Source of the DNA: Amaranthus tricolor
Lineage: Eukaryota > Streptophyta > Magnoliopsida > Caryophyllales > Amaranthaceae
DNA: 64,000 nucleotides
NCBI RefSeq assembly: GCF_026212465.1
Contig: NC_080048.1
Location: forward strand, 25,864,280 to 25,928,279
Reading direction: 5' to 3'
Part shown: positions 1-15,000 of the stretch, piece by piece
Layout: each line of letters starts with the position of its first letter
Numbering within the stretch: the stretch's first letter is position 1
The notes under the pieces: model-generated
The model's input: only the letters and a program-made list of their open reading frames with translations
What the model was told of the DNA's origin: nothing
Databases searched by the model: none
Translations under genes and position numbers: made by a program

Positions 1-3000
1 AGTAACTCAAACTTGATTTGTTTTGCACGAAACTTGGCACACAACACTATTTAGTATATATATCGTTGTGTTGAAGTGATTAGAATTGAAAATCATAGTC
101 ATATTCTAGAAATTACGTGTTAAGTTGTGATTTATGGGTTTTTAAGTGTTTTTGGGCACTTTCGCGCATAAAGTAGCTCAAACTTGGTTTGTTTTGGACG
201 AAACTTGGCACACAACACTATTTGGTATATACAATATTGTGTTGAAGTGGTTATAATTAAAAAATCATAGTCATATGCTAGAAATTACGTGTTAAGTTGC
301 AATTTTAAGGGTTTGTAAACGTTTTTGGCACTTTTGCGCATAAAGTAGCTCAAAATTGGTTTGTTTTGCACGAAACTTGGCACACAACACTATTTGGTAA
401 ATATTATTGTGCTGAAGTGGTTAGAATTGTAAATCATAGTCATATGCTCGAAATTACGTGTTAAGTGTTTGATTTATGGGTTTTTAAGTGTTTTTTGGCA
501 CTTTCGAGCATAAAGTAGCTCCAAATTGGTTTGTTTTTCACGAAACTTGGCACACAAAACTATTTGGTATATATAATATTGTGTTGAAGTGGTTATAATA
601 CAAAAATCATAGTCATATGCTAGAAATTACGTGTTAAGTTGCAATTTTAAGGGTTTGTAAACGTTTTTGGCACTTTTCCTCATAAAGTAGCTCAAAATTG
701 GTTTGCTTTACAAGAAACTTGGCACACAACACTATTTGGTATATATTATTGTGTTTAAGTGGTTAGAATTTAAAATCGTAGTCATATGCTTGAAATAACG
801 TGTTAAGGTTTGATTTTATGAGTTTTTTAAAATTTTTGGGCACTTTGGCGCATAAAGTAGCACAAACTTGGATTGTTTTGCACGAAACTTGGCACACAAC
901 ACTATTTGGTATATATTATTGTGTTGAAGTGCTTTTAATTTTAAATCATAGTCATATGTTAGAAATTACGTTTTAAGTTGCGATTTTATGCGTTTTAAAG
1001 ATTTTTGGGCACTTTCGCGCATAAAGTAGCTCAAACTTGGTTTCTTTTGCACGAAACTTGTCACACAACACTATTTGGTATATATTTATGTGTTGATGTG
1101 ATTAGAATTTAAAATGGTAGTCATATGTTAGAAATTACGTGTTAAGTGGCAATTTTAAGGGTTTTTAAGCGTTTTTGGCTCTTTTGCGCATAAAGTAGCT
1201 CAAACTTGGTTTGTTTTGCACGAAACTTGGCACACAAAACTATTAGGTATATATTATTGTGTTGAAGTGGTTAGAATTTAAAATCGTAGTCAAATTTTAG
1301 AAATTACGTGTTAAGTTGTGATTTTATGCGTTTTTAAGATTTTTGGGCACTTTCGCGCATAAAGTAGCACCGACTTGGTTTGATTTTCACGAAACTTGGC
1401 ACACAACACTATTTGGTATATATTATTGTGTTGAAGTGGTTAGAATTGTAAATCATAGTCATATGCTAGAAATTACGTGTTAAGTTGCGATTTTACGCGA
1501 ATTTAAGATTTTTTGGCACTTTCGCGCATAAAGTAGCACAAACTTGGTTTGTTTTGCACGAAATTTGGCACACAACACTATTTGGTATGCATTATTGTGT
1601 TGAAGTGGTTAGAATTTAAAATCGTAGTCATATGCTAGAAAATACGTGTTAAGTGGTTAGAATTTGAAATCGTAGTTATATGCTTGAAATTACGTGTTAA
1701 GGTTTGCTTTTAAGCGTTTTTAAGATTTTTGGGCACTTTCGCGTATAAAGTAGCACAAACATGGTTTGTTTTGCACGAAACTTGGCACATAACACTATTT
1801 GATATATATTATTGTGTTGAAGTTCTTAGAATTGTTAATCATAGTCATATGCTAGAAATTACGTGTTAAGTTGCGATTTTATACGTTTTAAAGATTTTTG
1901 GGCACTTTCGCGCATAAAGTAGCTCACAAACTTGGTTTGTTTTTGCACGAAACTTGGCACACAACACTATTTGGTATATATTATTGTGTTGAAGTGGTTA
2001 GAATTTAAAATCGTAGTCATATGTTAGAAATTAAGTGTTAAGTGGCAATTTTAATGGTTTTTAAGCGTTTTTTGCACTTTTGCTAATAAAGTAGCTCAAT
2101 CTTGGTTTGTTTTGCACGAAGCTTGGAACACAACACTATTTTGTATATTTTATTGTCTTTAAGTGGTTAGAATTTAAATTCGTAGTCATATGCTAGAAAT
2201 TACGTGTTGAGTGGCAATTTTAATGGTTTTTAAACGTTTTTGGCACTCTTCCGCATAAAGTAGCTCAAACCTTGTTTGTTTTGCACGAAACTTGGCACAC
2301 AACACTATTTGGTATATATTATTGTGTTGAAGTGGTTAGAATTTAAAATCCTAGTCATATGCTAGAAAATACGTGTTAAGTGGCAATTTTATGGGGTTTT
2401 TAAACGTTTTTTTGGTACTTTTGCGCATAAAGTAGCTTATACTTGGTTTGTTTTGCATGAAACTTGGCACATAAAACTATTTCGTATGTATTATTGTTTT
2501 GAAGTGGTTAGAATTCAAATCATATTCATATGTTAGAAATTACGTGTTAAGTGTCAATTTTAAGGGTTTTTAAGCGTTTTTTGCACTTTTGCTTATAAAG
2601 TGGCTCAAACTTGGTTTGTTTTGCACGAAGGTTGGCACACAACTCTATTTGGTATATATTATTGCGTTTAAGTGGTTAGAATCTATAATCGTAGTTATAT
2701 GCTGGAAATTACGTGTTAAGTGGGAATTTTAAGGGTTCTTAAACGTTTTTGACACTTTTGCGCATAAAGTAGCTCAAACATGGTTTGTTTTGCACGAAAC
2801 TTGGCACATAACACTATTTGATATATATTATTGTGTTGAAGTTCTTAGAATTGTTAATCATAGTCATATGCTAGAAATTACGTGTTAAGTTGCGATTTTA
2901 TACGTTTTAAAGATTTTTGGGCACTTTCGCGCATAAAGTAGCTCACAAACTTGGTTTGTTTTGCATGAAACTTGGCACACAACACTATTTGGTATATATT

Positions 3001-6000
3001 ATTGTGTTGAAGTGGTTATATTTTAAAATCGTAGTCATATGCTAGAAATTACGTGTTAAGTTGTGATTTTATGCGTTTTTAAGATTTGTGTGGACTTTCG
3101 CGCATAAAGTAGCACAAACTTGGTTTGTTTTGCACGAAACTTGGCACACAACACTATTTGGTATGTATTATTGTGTTGAAGTGGTTAGAATTTAAAATAT
3201 TAGTCATATCCTAGAAAATACGTGTTAAGTGGCAATTTTAAGGTTTTTAAGCGTTTTTGGCACTTTTGCGCATAAAGTAGCTCAAACTTGGTTTATTTTG
3301 CACGAAACTTGGCACACAACACTAATTGGTATATATTATTGTGTTGAAGTTGTTAGAATTTAAAATGGTAGTCATATGCTTGAAATTACGTGTTAAGGTT
3401 TGATTTTATGCGTTTTTAAGACTTATGGGCACTTTCGCGCATAAAGTAGCACAAACTTGGTTTCTTTGCACGAAACTTTGCACACAACACTATTTGGTAT
3501 ATATTATTGTGTTGAAGTGCTTAGAATTTTAAATCATAGTCATATGCTAGAAATTACGTGTGAAATGGCGATTATATGCGTTTTAAAGATTTTTGAGCAC
3601 GTTCGCGCATAAAGTAGCTCAAACTTGGTTTGTTTTGCACGAAACTTGGCACACAACAATATTTGGTATATATTATAGTGTTAAATGGTTAAAATTTAAA
3701 ATCGTAGTCATATGTTTGAAATTTAGTGTTTAGTGGCAATTTTAAAGGTATTTAAGCGTTTTTTGCACTTTTGGTTATAAAGTAGCTCAAACTTGGTTTG
3801 TTTTGCACGAAGCTTGGCACACAACACTATTTGGTATATATTATTGTGTTTATGTAGCTAGAATTTAAAATCGTAGTCATATGCTAGAAATTACGTGTTA
3901 AGTGGGAATTTTAAGGGTTCTTAAACGTTTTTGACATTTTTGCGCATAAAGTAGTTCCAATTTGGTTTGTTTTCCATTAAAGTTAGCACACAACACTATT
4001 TGGTATATATTATTGTGTTGAAGTGGTTAGAATTTAAAATCGTAGTCATATGCTAGAAATTACGTGTTAAGTTGTGATTTTATGCGTTTTTAAGATTTTT
4101 GACACTTTTGCGCATAAAGTAGCACCAACTTGGTTTGTTTTGCTCAAAACATGGCACACGACTCTATTTGGTATATATTATTGTGTTGAAGTGTTTAGAA
4201 TTTAAAATCATTGTCATATGTTAGAAAATACGTGTTATGTGGCAATTTTAAGGGTTTTTAAGCGTATTTGGCACTTTTGCGCATAAAGTAGCTCAAACTT
4301 GGTTTGTATTGCACGAAACTTGGCGCACAATACTATTTGGTATATATTATTGTGCTGAAGTAGTTAGAATTTAAAATAGTAGTCATATGCTAGAAATTAC
4401 GTTTTAAGTTGTGATTTTATGCATTTTTAAGATTTTTGGGCACTTTCGCGCATGAAGTAGCAGAAACTTAGTTTGTTTTGCACGAAACATGGCACACAAC
4501 ACTATTTGGTATACATTATTTTGTTGAAGTGCTTAGAATCGTAAATCATAGTCATATGCTAGATATTACGTCTTAAGTTGCGTTTTTATGCTTTTTAAAG
4601 ATTTTTGGGTACTTTCGCGCATAAAGTAGCTCAAACTTGGTTTGTTTTGCACGATACTTGCCAGACAACACTATTTGGTATATATTATTGTGTTGAAGTG
4701 GTTAGAATTTAAAATCATAGTCATATGTTAGAAATTACGTGTTAAGTGTCAATTTTAAGGGTTTTTAAGAGTGTTTTGTACTTTTGCGCTTTTGTACTTT
4801 TGCGCATAAAGTAGCTCAAATTTGGTTTGTTTTGCACGAAGCTTGGCACACAACACTATTTGGTATATATTATTGTGTTTAAGTGGTTAGAATTTAAAAT
4901 CGTAGTCATATGCTAGAAATTATGTGTTAAATGGCAATTTTAAGGGTTTTTAAGTGTTTTTGGCACTTTTGCGCATAAAGTAACTCAAACTTGGTTAGTT
5001 TTGCACGAAACTTGGCACACAACACTATTTTGTATATAATATTGTGTTGAAGTGGTTATAATTGAAAATAATAGTCATATGCTAGAAATTACGTGTTAAG
5101 TTGCGATTTTAAGGGTTTTTAAGCGTTTTTGGTACTTTTGCGCATAAAGTAGCTCAAACTTGGTTTGTTTTGCACACAAGTTGGAACACAACACTATTTG
5201 GTATATAAAATTGTCTTGAAGTGGTTAGAATTTAAAATCGTAGTCATATGCTAGAAATTACGTGTTAAGTTGTGATTATATGCGTTTTTAAGATTTTTTG
5301 GCATTTTCGCATATAAAGTAGCACAAACTTAGTTTGTTTAGCACGAAACTTGGCACACAACACTATTTCGTATACATTATTTTGTTGAAGTGCTTAGAAT
5401 TTAAAATCGTAGTCATATGTTAGAAATTACGTGTTAAGTGGTAATTTAAAGGGTTTTTAAGCGTTTTTTGCACTTTTGCTTATAAAGTTGCTCACACTTG
5501 GTTTGTTTTGCACGAAGCTTGGCACTCAACAGTATTTGGTATATATTATTGTGTTTAAGTGGTTTGAATTTAAAATCATAGTCATATGCTAGAAATTACG
5601 TGTTAAGTGGGAATTTTAAGGGTTCTTAAACGTTTTTGACATTTTTGCGCATAAAGTAGTTCCAATTTGGTTTGTTTTCCATTAAAGTTAGCACACAACA
5701 CTATTTGGTATATATTATTGTGTTGAAGTGGTTAGAATTTAAAATCGTAGTCATATGCTAGAAATTACGTGTTAAGTTGTGATTTTATGCGTTTTTAAGA
5801 TTTTTGACACTTTTGCGCATAAAGTAGCACCAACTTGGTTTGTTTTGCTCAAAACATGGCACACGACTCTATTTGGTATATATTATTGTGTTGAAGTGTT
5901 TAGAATTTAAAATCATTGTCATATGTTAGAAAATACGTGTTATGTGGCAATTTTAAGGGTTTTTAAGCGTATTTGGCACTTTTGCGCATAAAGTAGCTCA

Positions 6001-9000
6001 AACTTGGTTTGTATTGCACGAAACTTGGCGCACAATACTATTTGGTATATATTATTGTGCTGAAGTAGTTAAAATTTAAAATAGTAGTCATATGCTAGAA
6101 ATTACGTTTTAAGTTGTGATTTTATGCATTTTTAAGATTTTTGGGCACTTTCGCGCATGAAGTAGCAGAAACTTAGTTTGTTTTGCACGAAACATGGCAC
6201 ACAACACTATTTGGTATACATTATTTTGTTGAAGTGCTTAGAATCGTAAATCATAGTCATATGCTAGATATTACGTCTTAAGTTGCGTTTTTATGCTTTT
6301 TAAAGATTTTTGGGTACTTTCGCGCATAAAGTAGCTCAAACTTGGTTTGTTTTGCACGATACTTGCCAGACAACACTATTTGGTATATATTATTGTGTTG
6401 AAGTGGTTAGAATTTAAAATCATAGTCATATGTTAGAAATTACGTGTTAAGTGTCAATTTTAAGGGTTTTTAAGAGTGTTTTGTACTTTTGCGCTTTTGT
6501 ACTTTTGCGCATAAAGTAGCTCAAATTTGGTTTGTTTTGCACGAAGCTTGGCACACAACACTATTTGGTATATATTATTGTGTTTAAGTGGTTAGAATTT
6601 AAAATCGTAGTCATATGCTAGAAATTATGTGTTAAATGGCAATTTTAAGGGTTTTTAAGTGTTTTTGGCACTTTTGCGCATAAAGTAACTCAAACTTGGT
6701 TAGTTTTGCACGAAACTTGGCACACAACACTATTTTGTATATAATATTGTGTTGAAGTGGTTATAATTGAAAATAATAGTCATATGCTAGAAATTACGTG
6801 TTAAGTTGCGATTTTAAGGGTTTTTAAGCGTTTTTGGTACTTTTGCGCATAAAGTAGCTCAAACTTGGTTTGTTTTGCACACAAGTTGGAACACAACACT
6901 ATTTGGTATATAAAATTGTCTTGAAGTGGTTAGAATTTAAAATCGTAGTCATATGCTAGAAATTACGTGTTAAGTTGTGATTATATGCGTTTTAAAGATT
7001 TTTTGGCATTTTCGCATATAAAGTAGCACAAACTTAGTTTGTTTAGCACGAAACTTGGCACACAACACTATTTCGTATACATTATTTTGTTGAAGTGCTT
7101 AGAATTTAAAATCGTAGTCATATGTTAGAAATTACGTGTTAAGTGGTAATTTAAAGGGTTTTTAAGCGTTTTTTGCACTTTTGCTTATAAAGTTGCTCAC
7201 ACTTGGTTTGTTTTGCACGAAGCTTGGCACTCAACAGTATTTGGTATATATTATTGTGTTTAAGTGGTTTGAATTTAAAATCATAGTCATATGCTAGAAA
7301 TTACGTGTTAAGTGGCAATTTTAAGGGTTTTTAAACGTTTTTGGCACTTTTGCGCATAAAGTAGCTCAAACTTGGTTTGTTTTACACGAAAGTTGACACT
7401 CAACACTATTTGGTATATATTATTGTGTTGAAATGGTTAGAATTTAAAATCGTAGTCATATGATAGAAATTACGTGTTAAGTTGTGATTTTATGCGTTTT
7501 TAAGATTTTTGACACATTCGTGCATAAAGTAGCAACCACTTGGTTTGTTTTGCACGAAACTTGGCACACGACACTATTTGGTATATATTATTGTGTTGAA
7601 GTGGTTAGAATTTAAAATCGTAGTCATATGTTAGAAAATACGTGTTAAGTGGGAATTTTAAGTGTTTTTAAGCGTTTTTGGCACTTTTGCGCATAAAGTA
7701 GCTCAAACTTGGTTTGTTTTGCACGAAACTTGGCACACAACACTATTTGGTATATATTATTGTGTTGAAGTGGTTAGAATTTAGAATCGTAGTCATATGT
7801 TAGAAGTTACGTGTTAAGTGGCAATTTTAAGGATTTTTAAGCGTTTTTGGCACTTTTGCGCATAAAGTAGCTCAAACTTGGTTTGTTTTGCACGAAAGAT
7901 GGCACACAACACGATTTGGTATATATTATTGTGTTGAAGTGGTTAGAATTTAAAATCGTAGTCAAATGTTAGAAATTACGTGTTATGTTGTGATTTTATG
8001 CGTTTTTAAGATTTTTGGGCACTTTCGCGCATAGAGTAGCACCAACTTGGTTTGTTTTTCAAGAAACTTGGCACAGAACACTATTTGGTATATATTATTG
8101 TGTTGAAGTGGTTATAATTGTAAATCATACTCATATGCTAGAAATTACGTATTAAGTTGCGATTTTACGCGATTTAAGATTTTTGGGCACTTTCGCGCAT
8201 AAAGTAGCTCAAACTTGGTTTGTTTTATACGAAACATGGCACACAACACTATTTGGTATATATTATTGTGTTGAAGTGGTTAGAATTTAAAATCATAGTC
8301 ATATGCTAGAAATGACGTGTTAAGTGGCAATTTTAAGGGTTTTTAAGCGTTTTTTGCACTTTTGCGCATAAAGTAGCTCAAACTTGGTTTGTTTTGCACG
8401 AAGCTTGGAACACAACACTATTTTGTATATTTTATTGTCTTTAAGTGGTTATAATTTAAAATCGAAGTCATATGCTAGAAATTATGTGTTGAGTGGCAAT
8501 TTTAATGGTTTTTAAACGTTTTTGGCACTTTTCCGCATAAAGTAGCTCAAACCTTGTTTGTTTTGCACGAAACTTGGCACACAACACTATTTGGTACATA
8601 TTATTGTGTCGAAGTGGTTAGAATTTAAAATCCTAGTCATATGCTAGAAAATACATGTTAAGTTGCAATTTTATGGGTTTTTAAGCGTTTTTTTGGCACT
8701 TTTGCGCATAAAGTAGCTTATACTTGGTTTGTTTTTCATGAAACATGGCACACAAAACTATTTTGTATGTATTATTGTGTTGAAGTGGTTAGAATTTAAA
8801 TCGTAGTCATATGTTAGAAATTACGTGTTAAGTGGCATTTTTAAGGGTTTTTAAGCGTTTTTTGCACTTTTGCTTATAAAGTGGCTCAAACTTGGTTTGT
8901 TTTGCACGAAGGTTGGCACACAACACTATTTGGTATATATTATTGTGTTTAAGTGGTTAGAATCTATAATCGTAGTTATATGTTAGAAATTACGTGTTAA

Positions 9001-12000
9001 GTGGGAATTTTAAGGGTTCTTAAATGTTTTTGACACTTTTGCGCATAAAGTAGCTCAAACTAGGTTTGTTTTGCATGAAATTTGGCACACAACACTATTT
9101 GGTATATATTATTGTGTTGAAGTGGTTAGATTTTAAAATCGTAGTCATATGCTAGAAATTACGTGTTAATTTGTGATTTTATGCGTTTTTAAGATTTGTG
9201 TGGACTTTCAAGCATAAAGTAGCACAAACTTAGTTTGTTTTGCAGGAAACTTGGCACACAACACTATTTGGTATATATTATTGTGTTGAAGTGGTTACTT
9301 AGAATCGTAGTCATATGTTAGAAGTTACGTGTTAAGTGGCAATTTTAAGGGTCTTTAAGCGTTTTTGGAACTTTTGCGCATAAAGTAGCCCAAACTTGGT
9401 TTGTTTTGCACGAAAGATGGCACACAACACGATTTGGTATATATTATTGTGTTGAAGTGGTTAGAATTTAAAATCGTAGTCAAATGTTAGAAATTACTTG
9501 TTATGTTGTAATTTTATGCGTTTTTAAGATTTTTGGGCACTTTCGCGCATAGAGTGGCACCAACTTGGTTTGTTTTTCACGAAACTTGGCACAGAACACT
9601 ATTTGGTATATTTTATTGTGTTGAAGTGGTTATAATTGTAAATGATACTCATATGCTAGAAATTATGTATTAAGTTGCGATTTTATGCGATTTAAGATTT
9701 TTGGGCACTTTCGCGCATAAAGTTGCTCAAACTTGGTTTGTTTTATACGAAACATGGCACACAACACTATTTGGTATATATTATTGTGTTGAAGTGGTTA
9801 GAAATTAAAATCATAGTCATATGCTAGAAATGACGTGTTAAGTGGCAATTTTAAGGGTTTATAAGCGTTTTTGGCACTTTTGCGCATAAAGTAGCTCAAA
9901 CTTGGTTTGTTTTGCACGAAGCTTGGAACACAACACTAATTGGTATATATTATTGTGTTTAAGTGGTTAGAATTTAAAATCGTAGTCATATGCTAGAAAT
10001 TATGTGTTAAGTGGCAATTTTAATGGTTTTGAAGTGTTTTTCGCACTTTTGCGCATAAAGTAGCTCAAACTTGGTTAGTTTTGCACGAAAGTTGGCACAC
10101 AACACTATTTGGTATATAATATTGTGTTGAAGTGGTTATAACTGAAAATAATAGTCATATGCTAGAAATTACGTGTCAAGTTGCGATTTCAAAGGTTTTT
10201 AAGCGTTTTTGGTTCTTTTGCGCACAAAGTAGCTTAAACTTGGTTTGTTTTCCACGAAAGTTGGCACACAACACTATTTGGTATATATTATTGTTTTGAA
10301 GTGGTTAGAATTTAAAATTGCAGTCATATGCTAGAAATTACGTGTTAAGTTGTGATTTTATGCGTTTTTAAGATTATTGGGCACTTTTGCGCATAAAGTA
10401 GCACAAACTTAGTTTGTTTTGCACGAAACCTGGCACAAAACACTATTTGGTATACATTATTGTGTTGAAGTACTTAGAATTGTAAATCATAGTCATATGC
10501 TAGAAATTACGTGTTAAGTTTGGATTATTTGTGTTTTAAAGATATTTGACACTTTCGCGCATAAAGTAATGCCAACTTGGTTTGTTTTGCACAAAACTTG
10601 GCACACAACACTATTTGGTATATATTATTGTGTTGAAGTGGTTAGAATTTAAAATCGTAGTCATATGCTAGAAAATACGTGTTAAGTGGCAATTTTAAGG
10701 GTTTTTAAGCGTTTTTTGCACTTTTGCGTATAAAGTAGCTCAAACTTGGTTTGTTTTGCACGAAGCTTGGCACACAACACTATTTGATATATATTATTGT
10801 GCTGAAGTGGTTAGAATTTAAAATCGTAGTCATATGCTAGAAATTACGTGTTACGTTGTGATTTTATGCGTTTTAAAGATTTTTGGGCACTTTCGCGCAT
10901 AAAGTAGAACAAACTTAGTTTATTTTGCACGAAACTTGGCACACAACACTATTTGGTATATATTACTGTGTTGAAGTGGTTAGAATTTAAAATCGTAGTC
11001 TTATGCTTGAAATTACGTGTTAAGGTTTGATTTTATGCGTTTTAAAGATTTTTGGGCACTTTTGCGCATAAAGTAGCACAAACTTGGTTTGTTTTGCACG
11101 AAACTTGGCACATAACACTATTTGGTATATATTATTGTGTTGAAGTGCTTAGAATTGTAAATCATAGTCATATGCTAGAAATTACGTGTTAAGTTGCAAT
11201 TTTACGCGTTTTAAAGATTTTTGGGTACTTTTGCGCATAAAGTAGCTCAAACTTGGTTTGTTTTGCACGAAACTTGGCACACAACATTATTTGGTATATA
11301 TTATTGTGATGAAGTGGTTAGAATTTAATATCGTAGTCATATGCTCGAAATTACGTGTTAAGTTGTGATTTATGCTTTTTTAAGATCTTTGGGCACTTTC
11401 GCGCATAAAGTAGCATAAACGTGGTTTGTTTTGCACGAAACATGGCACACAACACTATTTGGTATGTATTATTGTGTTGAAGTGGTTAGAATTTAAAATC
11501 GTAGTCATATGCTTGAAATTACGTGTTAAGTTGCAATTTTAAAGGTTTTTAAGCGTTTTTTGCTCTTTTGCTTATAAAGTAGCTCAAATTTGGTTTGTTT
11601 TGCACGAAGCGTTGCACACAACACTAATTGGTATATATTATTGTGTTTAAGTAGTTAGAATTTAAAATCGTAGTTATATGCTAGAAATTACGTGTTAAGT
11701 ACCAATTGTAAAGGTTTTTAAATGTTTTTGGCACTTTTGCGCATAAAGTAGCTCAAACTTGGTTAGTTTTGCACGAAACATGGCACACAACACTATTTGG
11801 TATATAATATTGTGTTGAAGTGGTTATAATGGAAAATAATAGTCATATGTTAGAAATTACGTTTTAAGTTGCGATTTTAAGGGTTTTTTAGCGTTTTTGG
11901 TACTTTTGCGCCTAAAGAAGCTCAATTTGGTTTGTTTTGCACGAAAGATGGCACACAACACTATTTGATATATATTATTGTGTTGAAATGGTTAGAATTT

Positions 12001-15000
12001 AAAATCGTACTCATATGCAAGAAATTACGTGTTAAGTTTTGATTTTATGCGTTTTTAAGATTTTTGACACTTTCATGCATAAAGTAGCACCAACTTGATT
12101 TGTTTTGGACGAAACTTGGCACACAACACTAATTGGTATATATTATTGTGTTTATGTAGTTACAATTTAAAATCGTAGTTATATGCTAGAAATTACGTGT
12201 TAAGTGGCAATTTTAAGGGTTTTTAAGCTTTTTTGGCACTTTTGCGCATAAAGTTGATCAAACTTGGTTTGTTTTGCACGAAACTTGGCACACAACACTA
12301 TTTGGTATATATTATTGTGTTGAAGTGATTATAATTTAGAATCGTAGTAATATGAAGTTACGTGTTAAGTGGCAATTTTAAGGGTTTTTAAGCGTTTTTG
12401 GCACTTTTGCGCATAAAGTAGCTCAAATTTGGTTTGTTTTGTACGAAGCTTGGCACACAACACTATTTGGTATATATTATTGTGTTTAAGTGGTTAGAAT
12501 TTAAAATCGTAGTCATATGCTAGAAATTACGTGTTAAGTTGTGATTTTATGCGTTTTTAAGATATATGGGCACTTTCGCGCATAAAGTAGCAAAAACTTA
12601 GTTTGTTTTGCACGAAACTTGGCACACAACACTATTTGGTATACATTATTGTGTCGATGTGCTTAGAATTGTAAATCATAGTCATATGTTAGAAATTATG
12701 TGTTAAGTTGCGATTTTATGCTTTTTAAAGATTTTTGGGCACTTTCGCGCATAAAGTAGCTCAAACTTGGTTTGTTTTGCAGGAAACTTGACACACAACA
12801 CTATTTGGTATATATTATTGTGTTTAAATGGTTAGAATTTAAAATCGTAGTCATATGCTAGAAATTACGAGTTAAGTGGCAATTTTAAGGGTTTTTAAAA
12901 TTGTATGCTAGAATTTAAACTTGGTTTATTTTGCACGAAACTTGGCACACAACACTATTTGGTATATATTATTGTGTTGAAGTGGTTAGAATTTAAAATC
13001 GTAGTCTTATGCTTGAAATTACGTGTTAAGGTTTGATTTTATGCGTTTTAAAGATTTTTGGGCATTTTCGCGCATAAAGTAGCACAAACTTGGTTGGTTT
13101 TGCACGAAACTTGGCACACAACACTATTTGGTATATATTATTGTGTTGAAGTGCTTAAAATTGTAAATCATAGTCATATGCTAGAAATTACGTGTTAAGT
13201 TGCGATTTTACGCGTTTTAAAGATTTTTGGGCACTTTCGCGCATAAAGTAGCTCATACTTGGTTTGTTTTGCACGAAACTTGGCACACAACACTATTTGG
13301 TATATATTATTGTGTTGAAGTGGTTAGAATTTAAAATCGTAGTCATATGTTAGAAATTACGTGTTAAGTGGCAATTTTAAGGGTTTTTAAACGTTTTTGA
13401 CACTTTTGCGCATAAAGTAGCTCAAACCTTGTTTTTTTTGCACGACACTTGGCACGCAACACTATTTCGTATATATTATTGTGTTGAAGTGCTTAGAATT
13501 GTTAATCATAGTCATATGCTGGAAATTACGTGTTAAGTGGCGATGTTATGCGTTTTAATGATTTTTGGACACTTTCGTGCATAAAGTAGCTCAAACGTGG
13601 TTTCTTTTGCACGAAACTTGGCAGACAACACTATTTGGTATATATTATTGTGTATAAGTGGTTAGAATTTAAAATCGTAGTCATATGCTAGAAATTACGT
13701 GTTAAGTGGAAATTTTAAGGGTTTTTAAGTGTTTTTGGCACTTTTGAGCATAAAGTAGCTAAAACTTGGTTAGTTTTGCACGAAACTTGGCACACAACAC
13801 TATTTGGTATATAATATTGTGTTGAAGTGGTTAGAATTTAAAATCGTAGTCATATGCTAGAAAATACGTGTTAAGTGGCAAATTTAACTGTTTTTAAGCG
13901 TTTATGGCACTTTTGCGCATAAAGTAGCTCAAACGTGGTTTGTTTTGCACGAAACTTCGCACACAACACTATTTGGTATATATGATTGTGTTGAAGTGGT
14001 TTGAATTTAAAATCGTAGTCATATGCTAAAAATTACGTGTTAAGTTGTGATTTTATGCGTTTTTAGGATCTTTGGGCTCTTTCGCGCATAAAGTAGCACA
14101 AACTTAGTTTGTTTTACACGAAACTTGGCACACAACACTATTTGATTACTTTATTGTGTTGAAGTGCTTAGAATAGTAAATCATAGTCATATGCTAGAAA
14201 TTACGTTTTATGTTGCGATTTTATGTTTTTTTAAGATTTTTGGGCACTTTCGCGCGTAAAGTTGCTAAAACTTGGTTTGTTTTGCACGAAAGATGGCACA
14301 CAACACTATTTGGTATATACTATTGTGTTGAAGTTGTTAGAATTTAGAATTGTAGTCATATGTTAGAAATTAAGTGTTAAGTGGCAATTTTAAGGGTTTT
14401 TAAGCGTTTTTGGCACTTTTGCGCATAAAGTATCTCAAACTTTGTTTATTTTGCACGAAGCATGGCAGACAACACTATTTGGTATATATTATTGTGTTTA
14501 AGTGGTTATAATTTAATATAATAGTCATATGCTAGAAATTACGGGTTAAGGTGCGATTTTAAGAGTTTTTAAGCGTTTTTGGTACTTTTGCGCATAAAGT
14601 AGCTCAAACTTGGTTTGTTTTACACGAATGTTGGCACACAACACTATTTGGTATATAATATTGTGTTGAAGTGGTTATAATTTAATATTATAGTCATATG
14701 CTAGAAATTACGGGTTAAGGTGCGATTTTAAGGGTTTTTAAGCGTTTTTGGTACTTTTGCGCATAAAGTAGCTTAAACTTGGTTTGTTTTGCACGAAACT
14801 TGGCACACAACACTATTTGGTATATATTATTGTGTTGAAATGGTTAGAATTTAAAATCGTTATCATATACTAGAAATTACGTGTTAAGTTGTGATTTTAT
14901 GCGTTTTTAAGATTTTTGACACTTTCGCGCAGAGAGTAGCACCCACTTGGTTTTTTTTGCACAAAACTTGGCACACGACACTATTTGGTATATATTATTG

